From DASSKK01 sp035690495 (GTDB lineage: Bacteria; Actinomycetota; Actinomycetes; Propionibacteriales; Nocardioidaceae), in the NCBI GenBank assembly GCA_035690495.1, contig DASSKK010000103.1, positions 1 through 20,677 on the forward strand: 20,677 bases of DNA, read 5' to 3'. The notes beneath the pieces are model-generated. The model did not search any database and was not told where the DNA came from. It saw only the letters and a list, made by a program, of their open reading frames with translations. Shown in pieces: positions 7,009-14,211 of this stretch. Position 1 is the stretch's first letter. Each line of letters opens with the position of its first letter. A program made the translations under genes and the position numbers.

Positions 7009-7803
7009 GTGCTGCGTGCCCTGCCCGTCGTCGCCCTCTTGGTGGCGGTGTCGGCATGCAGCGTGGGCCCGCACGACGGGCCGCCGAAGGGAGGGGGGGC
7101 CCCGGTGGCGCCTCCGCCGAGGGTCGGCGCCTGCCGGGTGCTGACGCCGGCCGACGTCCACAAGCCGAGCAACAGCACGCCGACCGTGCCGTGCACCAAG
7201 GACCACACCGCCGAGACGTACGCCGTGGGCAGCTTCCCGCACCGGCTGACCACACGGCGGGTTCCCGACGACAACGCGCTCGGCGCCTGGATCTACCACC
7301 GCTGCCAGCAGAAGTTCATCTCCTTCCTCGGCGGCGACCAGAGCCTGGTGATGCGGGCCACCGTCACCTGGGCATGGTTCCGGGCACCGGCCGAGGCGTG
7401 GCGCAACGGCGCGCACTGGTGGCGCTGCGACGTCGTGGGCGGCGGCGACCAGTCCAAGCAGTACGTCGCGCTGCCTACGACCGCCAAGGGGATCCTGCTC
7501 GGCAAGCCGGACGACCGGTGGATGGTGTGCGTCGACGGGCCGAACGTGAAGGGCTCGGTGAAGATTCCGTGCTCGAAGCCGCACACCTGGCGAGCCGTCA
7601 CCACCATCGTGCTCGGCAAGGCGGCCGACCCCTACCCGGGTGACCGGGTGGTGGAGACCCGCACCCGGGACTACTGCTCGAACTCGGTCGGGGCCTGGCT
7701 GAACTACCCGGTCGACTACAACTACGGGTACACCTGGTTCCACGAGGCGGAGTGGAAGGCCGGCAACCGGCGATCGATCTGCTGGGCGCAGACCACCAAG
7801 TGA
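7009..7803 (+). CDS. Septum-formation-domain lipoprotein, copy 1
   Basis: This encodes a 264-residue exported lipoprotein. The GTG at 7009 gives a signal peptide LRALPVVALLVAVSAC with lipobox V-S-A-C and acylated C17, followed by a Pro/Gly-rich linker. Two similar modules follow. Each opens with a Cys, then C-x3-H (CTKDH near 62-66, CSKPHTWRAVTTI near 188-200), and each contains four cysteines (C42, C62, C99, C140 and C174, C188, C223, C258). This cysteine-histidine pattern matches the actinobacterial septum-formation family (PF13845), whose biochemical role is poorly defined. The protein should sit on the outer face of the membrane with up to four disulfides. It is translationally coupled to its paralogue downstream (GTGA overlap). 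Upstream, TACCCT near 6964 could be a -10 element. Confidence 0.7.
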   Translation: MLRALPVVALLVAVSACSVGPHDGPPKGGGAPVAPPPRVGACRVLTPADVHKPSNSTPTVPCTKDHTAETYAVGSFPHRLTTRRVPDDNALGAWIYHRCQQKFISFLGGDQSLVMRATVTWAWFRAPAEAWRNGAHWWRCDVVGGGDQSKQYVALPTTAKGILLGKPDDRWMVCVDGPNVKGSVKIPCSKPHTWRAVTTIVLGKAADPYPGDRVVETRTRDYCSNSVGAWLNYPVDYNYGYTWFHEAEWKAGNRRSICWAQTTK

Positions 7804-8723
7804 GGCGGCCCGAGGCTCGGGGGCGGCATCTGGTCCGGCTCGGTGCGGCCGTGGCCTGTCTCGGGCTGGCCGTCGGGTGTACGTCGTCTTCTCCCGTCAC
7901 CGGGTCCGGGGCGGCATCGCCGAACGGCAGTCCGGCCGCCCGGGCCACGGCCGGCCCGTCCGGTCCCGCCGCGACGCGAAGCTCCGCGAGCCTCTCCGCG
8001 ACCGGAAGTCCGCAGCCGCACGACGTACCCCCTCCGCCGAAGAAGCACGGCTGCTACCGGCTCACCCTGCACCAGCTGGCCAGGACCAGCGACTCCAGTG
8101 CGCCGGTGTCCTGCGACACGCGCCACGACGTGCAGACCATCTTCGTCGGCAGGCTGCATGACGTCGTGGACGGTCACGCGGTCTCGGTCGACTCCGACAC
8201 CGTCCGGCGCCAGCTGGAGACCACCTGCCCTCGCAAGCTGGCCGACTTCGTGGGCGGCACGCGGTCGCAGCGTCGGCTCAGTCGCTTCCATGTGGTGTGG
8301 TTCCGGCCGACGCTCGCCCAGTCCGATCGCGGCGCCGACTGGTTCCGCTGCGACATGGTCGCGTTCGCGACGGGTGACACGCTGTTCCCGCTGCCCGCGC
8401 GGGCCGAGCTGCACGGCGTACTGGACACGCGTGCGGGGCGCTCGAAGTACGGGCTGTGCGGCACGGCGGCGCCGGGGGCGAAGGACTTCCGGCGGGTGGT
8501 CTGCGCACATCGGCACAGCTGGCGGGCGATCGCCACCATCGACATCCCAGGACGGCAGTACCCGGGCGAGGCCGCGGTCCGGAACGCCGGCGACAGCCAG
8601 TGCAAGCAGCTGGTGCAGAGCCGGCTGGGGTTCACGCTGAAGTTCACCTACGGCTGGGAGTGGCCCACCCACGACCAGTGGCAGCGCGGGCAGCACTACG
8701 GGTTCTGCTGGGCCCCCGACTGA
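7800..8723 (+). CDS. Septum-formation-domain lipoprotein, copy 2
   Basis: This is a 307-residue paralogue of the preceding gene. GTG 7800 overlaps the previous stop (GTGA). The signal peptide ends LGLAVGC with acylated C27, then comes a Ser/Ala/Pro-rich linker to about residue 80. Eight cysteines (C85, C105, C143, C184, C220, C235, C268, C303) follow in the same order and nearly the same spacing as the eight in copy 1. Shared landmarks include C-x3-H, the FVGG/FLGG turn, W(F/W)RCD, CAHRHSWRAIATI, YPG and GFCWA near the end. A tandem duplication followed by divergence explains the pair. It should be an envelope lipoprotein; any division role is inferred from the family name. Its stop lies five bases from the convergent era stop with no room for a terminator. 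Confidence 0.7.
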   Translation: MRRPEARGRHLVRLGAAVACLGLAVGCTSSSPVTGSGAASPNGSPAARATAGPSGPAATRSSASLSATGSPQPHDVPPPPKKHGCYRLTLHQLARTSDSSAPVSCDTRHDVQTIFVGRLHDVVDGHAVSVDSDTVRRQLETTCPRKLADFVGGTRSQRRLSRFHVVWFRPTLAQSDRGADWFRCDMVAFATGDTLFPLPARAELHGVLDTRAGRSKYGLCGTAAPGAKDFRRVVCAHRHSWRAIATIDIPGRQYPGEAAVRNAGDSQCKQLVQSRLGFTLKFTYGWEWPTHDQWQRGQHYGFCWAPD

Positions 8724-8728
8724 GGCGG

Positions 8729-9652
8729 TCAGAAGCCGAGCCGCCCCAGCTGCTTGGGATCGCGCTGCCAGTCCTTGGCGACCTTCACGTGCAGGTCGAG
8801 GAAGACCGGGGTGCCGAGCATCGCTTCGATCTGCGTGCGCGCGGCGGTGCCGACCGCACGCAGCCGGCTGCCGCGGTGCCCGATGACGATGCCCTTCTGG
8901 GACGCGCGCTCGACGAACACGTTGGCGTGGACGTCGAGGAGCGGACGGTCAGCCGTACGGCCCTCACGCGGGCCCATCTCCTCGACCACGACGGCGATCG
9001 AGTGCGGCAGCTCGTCGCGGACCCCCTCGAGCGCCGCCTCGCGGATCAGCTCGGCGACGATCACCCGCTCGGGTGTGTCGGTGAGCTCGCCGTCCGGGTA
9101 GAGTGCCGGGCCCTCGGGCAGCCGGTCCACCAGCAGGTCGGCCAGCAGCCCGACCTGGTCTCCACCGACCGCCGACACGGGCACCACCTCTGCCCAGTCG
9201 ACACCGGTCTGGTCTCCGAGCGTGACGATCGAGGCCAGATGGGCGGCCACTGCCGCCGGGGCGGCGAGGTCGGTCTTCGTGGCGACGGCGATCGCGGGAG
9301 TACGGCGTACCTTGGCCAGCTCGCCGACCAGGAACCGGTCCCCCGGACCGATCCTCTGGTCGGCGGGAAGGCACACCGCCACGACGTCGACCTCCGACCA
9401 CGTCGTGGTCACCAGCTCGTTGAGGCGCTCTCCGAGCAGGGTGCGCGGCCGGTGCAGACCGGGTGTGTCGACCAGCACGAGCTGGGCGTCGGGGCGGTGC
9501 ACGATGCCGCGCACGAGGTTGCGGGTGGTCTGCGGCTTGGAGGAGGTGATCGCCACCTTGCTGCCGACCAGCGCATTGGTCAGTGTGGACTTTCCGGCGT
9601 TGGGACGCCCGACCACGCAGGCGAAGCCGCTACGGAACGCGGGTGCGGGCAT
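8729..9652 (-). CDS. era: GTPase Era
   Basis: Era is an essential-type GTPase that binds 16S rRNA and checks 30S assembly. The 307-residue product shows G1 GRPNAGKST (15-23), the switch region KPQTTRN (39-45), G3 DTPG (62-65) and G4 TKTD (125-128). The C-terminal KH domain is visible (GIVIGHRGSRLRAVG, then a DLHVKVAKDWQRD tail). G4 has Thr in place of the usual Asn, a variant seen in other Era proteins. The ATG at 9652 is preferred to a GTG at 9679 because a GATAAT hexamer lies seven bases upstream, consistent with a leaderless transcript. In relatives era lies just after the phoH-ybeY-CBS-cdd genes; here about 6 kb of other genes intervene. Confidence 0.95.
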   Translation of the reverse strand: MPAPAFRSGFACVVGRPNAGKSTLTNALVGSKVAITSSKPQTTRNLVRGIVHRPDAQLVLVDTPGLHRPRTLLGERLNELVTTTWSEVDVVAVCLPADQRIGPGDRFLVGELAKVRRTPAIAVATKTDLAAPAAVAAHLASIVTLGDQTGVDWAEVVPVSAVGGDQVGLLADLLVDRLPEGPALYPDGELTDTPERVIVAELIREAALEGVRDELPHSIAVVVEEMGPREGRTADRPLLDVHANVFVERASQKGIVIGHRGSRLRAVGTAARTQIEAMLGTPVFLDLHVKVAKDWQRDPKQLGRLGF

Positions 9653-9659
9653 GCCGGCG

Positions 9660-9665
9660 ATTATC
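9660..9665 (-). promoter_or_regulatory. Candidate -10 element of era (leaderless)
   Basis: GATAAT on the minus strand ends seven bases before the era ATG, so transcription would start at or beside the A of the start codon. A good -35 is not visible. A 13-bp direct repeat (CCCGCGGGGCGGC at 9665-9677 and 9687-9699) covers the upstream part. Confidence 0.45.
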
Positions 9666-9724
9666 CCGCGGGGCGGCACCGAGCTTCCCGCGGGGCGGCG
9701 GTCAGGAGGTCAGGGACAGCCGGG

Positions 9725-10564
9725 TCAGGGGGCCGACGTCGGGCTCGGGCCCTCGGTGGTCAGGGTCGGCGAGGCCGTCGTGGACGGTGACGGGGACCCC
9801 CCGCCGCGGACCACGGGCGGCGTTCCGGTCGGCGACGGCTCCGGCGACTCCGCCGACGGGCTGTCCGAGGGGCTCGAGGTGGTGTCCCCGCTCGGGTCGT
9901 CCTTCGGCGAGCCGCTCGGGCTCGCCGAGGCGGTCCCGGACGCGGTGGCCGTCGGTGTGGCCGGCGTACCGCTGGCCGACGTCTGCGGACCGGTGGGACT
10001 GGTGCTGGGCGAGGCGATGCTCGGATCGTCGGACACCGACGGTTGGACGATCTGCTGGGAAAGCCCCTGCGGCCGTTCCGGGTCGACCGCCGGCTGCTCC
10101 TGCACGGGGATCGGCTCACGGGTGCCCGCCGGGGCGGCGGGCTGCCCTGCACCCGAGTCGTCCGGGGACGGGCTCAGCGGCGGAGGCGCAGGGAACTCGA
10201 AGGGCAGGAAGTGCTGGGAGAAGTGCGAGACCACCAGCTGCGCCGGGGCGGGCAGCTCGTTGGCGGCGGCGGCGACGCCGGTGGCGGCCACCGTGCTGAT
10301 CGCGAGCGCGGCTGCCGCGCTCGCAAGCCGTCCGTCGCGTCGCCGCAGGCGGACCACCGACGTGTCCGTCTCCGGCTCGTCGAGCGCATCCGGGTTGCCG
10401 TCGACGGCAGTCGAGGCGAACAGCGCCGCCAGCCGGGCGTCGGGCATCGGCTGCTCGGACTCCGCGGAGTCCCGCAGCGAGGTCAGGAAGCCGACCAGCT
10501 CGTCCGACTCGTCAGCGGGCAGATCGGCGTCGAGGAGCATCTCGCGCACCATCGTGTCGGTCAT
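9725..10564 (-). CDS. Putative membrane-anchored anti-sigma factor with Pro/Ser/Thr-rich tail
   Basis: This 279-residue protein has three parts. An acidic N-terminal region (1-70) could bind a sigma factor in the cytoplasm. One hydrophobic segment lies at about 79-102, after the basic stretch RLRRRDGR. A long low-complexity extracytoplasmic tail rich in Pro, Ser, Thr and Gly (about 125-279) follows. The start overlaps the stop of the ECF sigma gene (ATGA), the usual arrangement for a sigma and its anti-sigma. There is no visible zinc-binding HxxxCxxC motif, so it is not a classical ZAS anti-sigma. The role is inferred mainly from gene order and topology; a cell-wall-spanning structural tail is another possibility. 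Confidence 0.6.
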   Translation of the reverse strand: MTDTMVREMLLDADLPADESDELVGFLTSLRDSAESEQPMPDARLAALFASTAVDGNPDALDEPETDTSVVRLRRRDGRLASAAAALAISTVAATGVAAAANELPAPAQLVVSHFSQHFLPFEFPAPPPLSPSPDDSGAGQPAAPAGTREPIPVQEQPAVDPERPQGLSQQIVQPSVSDDPSIASPSTSPTGPQTSASGTPATPTATASGTASASPSGSPKDDPSGDTTSSPSDSPSAESPEPSPTGTPPVVRGGGSPSPSTTASPTLTTEGPSPTSAP

Positions 10565-11109
10565 CGGGCCTGCTCCCCCCTCTCGAGCAGCGCGCGCAGC
10601 GTGGCGAGACCACGCCGTTGCAGCTGCTTGACCGCTCCCGTGGACTTGCCGACCACGTGAGCAGTCTCCTCGATGCTGAGGTCCCCGAGGACCCGCAAGG
10701 TGATCACCGCTCTCTGCTCCTGGTTGAGCTCCTCGAGAAGCTCGAGGGTGTCCCGCGTCGCCACCAGCTCGAGCGCCTCAGCCTCGGCAGAGGGCTCGCG
10801 CCGGTCGTCGTACTCGATCTCGTACGACGACTGCGCCGGGCGTCGTGCCCACTGTCGTGTCTCGTCCACGACCCGCGCATGTGCCACCGAGAACACGAAG
10901 GTGCGCAAGCCACCCGCACCCCCCTCGAGCCGATCGAGCTTGACCAGCACATGCAAGAACACCTCGTTGGTCAGGCTCTCCGGATCCTCGGCCCCCCGGG
11001 CCCGCAGGTAGCCCATCACCCGCGGAGCCAGCGCCTCGTAGATCGTTGCCAGAGCGTCGCCGTCGCCTGCCTGCGCGGCCGTCACGACGGCGTCGCTCAC
11101 CCCCTTCAC
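10561..11109 (-). CDS. ECF-type RNA polymerase sigma factor
   Basis: This 182-residue sigma-70-family protein has only regions 2 and 4. Region 2 spans about 20-95 (IYEALAPRVMGYLRARG, SLTNEVFLHVLVKL, TFVFSVAHARVVDETRQWARR). Region 4 spans about 120-175 (LEELNQEQRAVITLRVLGDLSIEETAHVVGKSTGAVKQLQRRGLATL, seen as a helix-turn-helix). The start is the GTG at 11109, decided by a strong GGAGGTGA ribosome binding site just upstream. Its stop overlaps the start of the putative anti-sigma gene, so the two are probably made in a fixed ratio. A 14-bp inverted repeat lies in its upstream leader. The regulon cannot be inferred. Confidence 0.9.
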   Translation of the reverse strand: MKGVSDAVVTAAQAGDGDALATIYEALAPRVMGYLRARGAEDPESLTNEVFLHVLVKLDRLEGGAGGLRTFVFSVAHARVVDETRQWARRPAQSSYEIEYDDRREPSAEAEALELVATRDTLELLEELNQEQRAVITLRVLGDLSIEETAHVVGKSTGAVKQLQRRGLATLRALLERGEQAR

Positions 11110-11111
11110 GA

Positions 11112-11119
11112 CTCACCTC
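11112..11119 (-). promoter_or_regulatory. Strong Shine-Dalgarno of the ECF sigma gene
   Basis: GGAGGTGA on the minus strand lies directly upstream of the GTG at 11109. It decides this start over the GTG three codons further in. Confidence 0.75.
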
Positions 11120-11136
11120 CGGTCGGCACGCTCCGG

Positions 11137-11173
11137 TGTCGGCCCGGTCGTACGAAGGTCGACCGGGCCGACA
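11137..11173 (-). other. 14-bp inverted repeat in the sigma-gene leader
   Basis: TGTCGGCCCGGTCG (11137-11150) and its exact complement (11160-11173) flank a 9-base loop. The hairpin lies 28 to 64 bases upstream of the sigma start and downstream of the methyltransferase gene. It could terminate the lipid operon or shape the sigma mRNA leader; no T tract follows. Confidence 0.6.
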
Positions 11174-11311
11174 TCAGAGTCGATGCACCACGACACGGGT
11201 GCGGACCGTGTCGCAGCTGTCCCGACCACGATCGGCCGGGTGAAGCCGCCGCAGGCTTCATAGGAGTAATCGTCACAACAGTCGCTCAGGTTACGCGGTG
11301 CCGGGAACATT

Positions 11312-11357
11312 TTGGGAGGGACGGCGGGAAGGGCTTGGGAGGGACGGCGGGAAGGGC
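11312..11357. repeat. Two perfect tandem copies of a 23-bp G-rich unit
   Basis: Unit 1 is 11312-11334 and unit 2 is 11335-11357; both begin TTGGGAGGGACGGCGGGAAG. The repeat lies about 30 bases beyond the stop of the methyltransferase gene. The four runs of GGG per unit on the plus strand could allow G-quadruplex folding. No coding frame uses it. The whole 11110-11386 interval contains only this repeat, the inverted repeat and probable sigma promoter sequence. Confidence 0.8.
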
Positions 11358-11386
11358 ACTGCTCTCGTCCGCTCAGCCCCCTCTGG

Positions 11387-12676
11387 TCAGCTCAACCAGG
11401 TGGGCCGCAGCGGGAAGTCGGCGTCGCCGTCGGCCCCCGGCTTGACCGCGAGGACCTGGTGCAGCTGGATCTCGTTGCGCTCGAACGACCGCCGGGACCC
11501 GGCCATGTAGAGCCCCCACACCTTGGCGGTACCCTCCCCCACCTCGCGCACGCACTCCTCCCAGTTCGTCACCAGGTTGTGGCACCAGCCCCTCAGCGTC
11601 ATCGCGTAGTGCTCACGCAGGTTCTCCTCGTGGCGCACCTCGAGGCCGATGTCCTGGATCTCGGTGATGATGCGTCCCGACCCGGTCAGCTCCCCGTCGG
11701 GGAACACGTAGCGGTCGATGAACGCGCCCGTGTCGGTCGTCTTGTTGTCCGCACGCGTGATGCAGTGGTTGAGCAGCCGCCCGCCCGGCACCAGCTTGTC
11801 GGAGATCCAGGAGAAGTACGACCGGTAGTTGCGCACGCCGATGTGCTCGGTGAGACCGATGGAGCTGACCGCGTCGAAGCCGGTGTCGGCTACGTCGCGG
11901 TAGTCGCCGTAGCGGACCTCGGCGACGTCGTCGAGCCGGTCGCGCTTGATCGCCTCCTGGGCCCAGTCGGCCTGCTGGCGCGACAGCGTCACGCCCACCA
12001 CCTGGACGCCGTAGTTCCTCGCCGCGTGCCGGACCATCCCTCCCCAGCCGCTGCCGATGTCGAGCAGACGCATCCCGGGTTTGAGGTCGAGCTTGCGCGC
12101 CACCAGGTCGTACTTGAAATCCTGGGCCTGCTCGAGGGTCGAGTCCGCGGTCGGGAAGCAGGCGCACGTGTAGGTCATCGACGGACCGAGCACCATCTCG
12201 TAGAACCGGTTCGACACGTCGTAGTGGTGGTGGATCGCCTCCGCGTCGCGCGTCTTCGAGTGCCGGTAGCCCTCGAGGACCCGCCGCCACCTCGGCAGCG
12301 CCTCCTGCGGCGGCGGCGGCGGCGGCTTCAGGTGGCTCCAGCCGAGCCCCCGCACGATCGCGAGCGCCTCCGCGGGCGCGGGTAGCTTGAAGCCGACGTT
12401 GTGCTGCAGGTGCACCATGGCGCGGTAGGGGTCGCCCGGATGGACGCCCGTGACGTCGATGTCCCCGGACACGTAGGCGCGTGCCATCCCGAGGTCGCCC
12501 GGGGCGGTGAGCAGGTAGGACAGGCCGCGTTCGTTCTTCAGATGCAGCCCGAACTCGGCGTCCTCGGGACCGGCGCTGCTGCCGTCGTACGCCGTGAACC
12601 GGAAGGGCACTCCCGCGGGCATCAGGCGGGTGATCGCCTCGCCGATGGTCATGGTCCGGTTCAGCGTGCTTGTCAT
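11387..12676 (-). CDS. SAM-dependent fatty-acid methyltransferase (cyclopropane synthase family, TmsB/BfaB-like)
   Basis: This 429-residue enzyme belongs to the mycolic-acid/cyclopropane fatty-acid synthase family, which methylates the double bond of unsaturated acyl chains in phospholipids. Visible marks are HHHYDVSNRFYEMVLG (149-164), MTYTCACFP (167-175), the SAM-binding LDIGSGWGG (205-213), and GLTEHIGVRNYRSYF (274-288) of the active-site region. A run of six prolines sits near 118-123. The ATG overlaps the stop of the upstream FAD oxidoreductase (ATGA). That pairing is the one described for tuberculostearic-acid-type synthesis, where the methyltransferase makes a 10-methylene chain and the FAD enzyme reduces it to 10-methyl. 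A plain cyclopropane synthase is the alternative; the partner gene favours branched-chain formation. Confidence 0.85.
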   Translation of the reverse strand: MTSTLNRTMTIGEAITRLMPAGVPFRFTAYDGSSAGPEDAEFGLHLKNERGLSYLLTAPGDLGMARAYVSGDIDVTGVHPGDPYRAMVHLQHNVGFKLPAPAEALAIVRGLGWSHLKPPPPPPQEALPRWRRVLEGYRHSKTRDAEAIHHHYDVSNRFYEMVLGPSMTYTCACFPTADSTLEQAQDFKYDLVARKLDLKPGMRLLDIGSGWGGMVRHAARNYGVQVVGVTLSRQQADWAQEAIKRDRLDDVAEVRYGDYRDVADTGFDAVSSIGLTEHIGVRNYRSYFSWISDKLVPGGRLLNHCITRADNKTTDTGAFIDRYVFPDGELTGSGRIITEIQDIGLEVRHEENLREHYAMTLRGWCHNLVTNWEECVREVGEGTAKVWGLYMAGSRRSFERNEIQLHQVLAVKPGADGDADFPLRPTWLS

Positions 12677-14109
12677 CGGCGGTTCACCGCTTTCTCGTAG
12701 AGGCTCGTCAGTCGTCCGTCGGGGTCGGTGGCGCTCCTGACCCGTTCCAGGTTCGCGACATTGTAGAGCCGGTCGAAGCTGTCCTTGTCGTAGTAGGCGT
12801 CCGAGTAGAGAGACTTGTGCCCGCCGAGCTCGTGCACCTTCGCCTCGACGGCGCGGTTCTTGTCGCCGTCGGCCGCTCCGGGAGCGATCGGCACCGTCCC
12901 CCAGAAGCCGACGTTGACGTAGGTTGCCTCCGGCTCCAAGGGGTACGTCGGCCAGCGGCGGGTGCTGCGCAGCGGGCAGAGCCACACCGGACGCATGCCG
13001 ACGTGCTCGTCGAACCAGGGCAGGAACTCCGCGAGACGCTCCACCGGGATCTCGACGTCCTGCACGACCCGCTCGCGGGCCGGCCGGCCGCGCCACGCGT
13101 CGAGTCGGGCCATCGCGCCGTACCGGTTCTCGAGGCCGACGAGCCGGTGGTAGACGTCGCTGCGCCGCCACCGCCTCGGCCACCACCGGCGGATCCGGGG
13201 GTTCTGCAGGCCGAACGCTCCCGAGCACCAGAACCAGTCGGTATCCCAGCGCCACAGGTAGTCGTAGCAGGTCAGCAGGTCGTGCTCGCGCTGCTGGATG
13301 GACCGGTAGTAGACGTCCATCCCCGTGTAGTCGCTGGTCGACGTCGGTGGTTGAGGTGTCGGTGGTTGAGGTGTCGGTGGTTGAGGCGCGGGGGAGCGCA
13401 GCGGAGGAGCCTCGAAACCACCGGCCTCACCACTCCACGTCGCCAGCGTCAGGTACGCCTCCTCCGGCGCGAACACGACTCCGTCCACGCCGTCGACCCG
13501 GGTGCCCTCCCACTCACGCTGCTCCACGACCAGGTCGAGGGCCTTCGCGAGCGCGTCGAGATCCGCGAACCGGATGTGCCGCAGCGCGACGAAGCGCGGT
13601 GCGCGCTCCAGCCGGATCCGGATCCGCGTGGTGTAGCCGAGAGAACCGTAGGAGTTGGGGAACGCGTCGAACAGCTCGTCGCCGGGACGGGTCGTGACGA
13701 CGGTCCCGTCCCCGGTGAGCACGTCCATCTCCAGCACCGACTCATGAGGCAGACCGTTGCGGAACGACGTGGACTCGATGCCCAGGCCGGTGACCGCGCC
13801 GCCGAGCGTGATCGTGCGCAGCTGCGGCACGACGTACGGGATGAGGCCGCGAGCCAGCGTCACGTCGACGAGCTCCTCGTAGGTGCACATTCCCTGCACG
13901 TCCGCGGTCTGGTTCTCGACGTCGACGCCGACGACCCCGGTGAGCCCGGACACGTACAGCCCAGGAGTGTCGCTGCGTTGGCGCGGACGGAAGAGGTTCG
14001 AGGTGTGCTTGGCGAGCCGGACGGGGGAGCCGGACGGGATCGCGTCGTAGGACGCCTGCAGCCGGCGTACGGCCTCGGCATGGGCCGCCGCACCCACCAC
14101 ATCGCTCAC
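12673..14109 (-). CDS. FAD-binding oxidoreductase (TmsA/BfaA-like), carrying an in-frame repeat insertion
   Basis: This encodes 478 residues. The N-terminal PCMH-type FAD-binding domain (about 25-180) shows HTSNLFR, GLYVSGLTGVVGVD, VVPQLRTITLGGAVTGLGIE and SSFRNGLPHES-like residues (114-124), similar to DHCR24-type oxidases. The C-terminal half (260-478) includes SDYTGMDVYYRSIQ and the sequence YLWRWDTDWFWCS. With the coupled methyltransferase it is predicted to reduce a 10-methylene acyl chain to 10-methyl at the membrane. Residues about 230-257 form a Pro-rich insert (PQPPT repeated three times) encoded by a palindromic repeat at 13346-13422, which family members should lack. The GTG start at 14109 has TAGTTT six bases upstream, which suggests a leaderless mRNA. 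Confidence 0.8.
   Translation of the reverse strand: MSDVVGAAAHAEAVRRLQASYDAIPSGSPVRLAKHTSNLFRPRQRSDTPGLYVSGLTGVVGVDVENQTADVQGMCTYEELVDVTLARGLIPYVVPQLRTITLGGAVTGLGIESTSFRNGLPHESVLEMDVLTGDGTVVTTRPGDELFDAFPNSYGSLGYTTRIRIRLERAPRFVALRHIRFADLDALAKALDLVVEQREWEGTRVDGVDGVVFAPEEAYLTLATWSGEAGGFEAPPLRSPAPQPPTPQPPTPQPPTSTSDYTGMDVYYRSIQQREHDLLTCYDYLWRWDTDWFWCSGAFGLQNPRIRRWWPRRWRRSDVYHRLVGLENRYGAMARLDAWRGRPARERVVQDVEIPVERLAEFLPWFDEHVGMRPVWLCPLRSTRRWPTYPLEPEATYVNVGFWGTVPIAPGAADGDKNRAVEAKVHELGGHKSLYSDAYYDKDSFDRLYNVANLERVRSATDPDGRLTSLYEKAVNRR
13346..13422. repeat. Palindromic REP-like repeat with three 15-bp tandem units, inside a coding sequence
   Basis: Three tandem units of GGTGGTTGAGGTGTC (13346-13360, 13361-13375, and a third at 13376-13390 diverging after GAGG) lead into a longer palindrome. 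Its left arm is GGTGGTTGAGG (13376-13386) and its right arm CCTCGAAACCACC (13410-13422), separated by a GC-rich core. Similar elements occur between genes in many copies in Nocardioidaceae, as far as I recall. Here the element is within the FAD oxidoreductase gene and its length keeps the frame, adding about 25 residues. Confidence 0.7.
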
Positions 14110-14115
14110 CGGATC

Positions 14116-14121
14116 AAACTA
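14116..14121 (-). promoter_or_regulatory. Candidate -10 element of the FAD oxidoreductase/methyltransferase operon
   Basis: TAGTTT on the minus strand lies six bases before the GTG at 14109, so the transcript would begin at the start codon. No clear -35 is seen, and there is no ribosome binding site. The 102-base gap to the MFS gene holds no gene. Confidence 0.4.
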
Positions 14122-14211
14122 TCGCGACACGACCGGCCGCGCCGCCTCGCCACCTGGGTTCATGCCTCCTGCGTCTTCGGGTCCTGACGGCCGCCGCGGG
14201 GCGTCGCCGAC

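Noticed and set aside
11113..11310. A 65-codon minus-strand frame in the sigma leader
   Set aside because: It spans the palindrome, lacks a ribosome binding site, shows no family resemblance and runs into the sigma ribosome binding site.
12677..13255. A 193-residue N-terminal extension of the methyltransferase frame
   Set aside because: It overlaps the FAD oxidoreductase out of frame and is Arg/Pro/Ala-rich; the ATG at 12676 with its ATGA overlap is the natural start.
13346..13390. Three tandem 15-bp units considered as a CRISPR array
   Set aside because: There are no spacers between the units and they encode part of a continuous protein.
12670..14187. A 505-codon plus-strand frame opposite the FAD oxidoreductase
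   Set aside because: The minus-strand frame has clear family motifs and operon coupling; the plus frame is its shadow.
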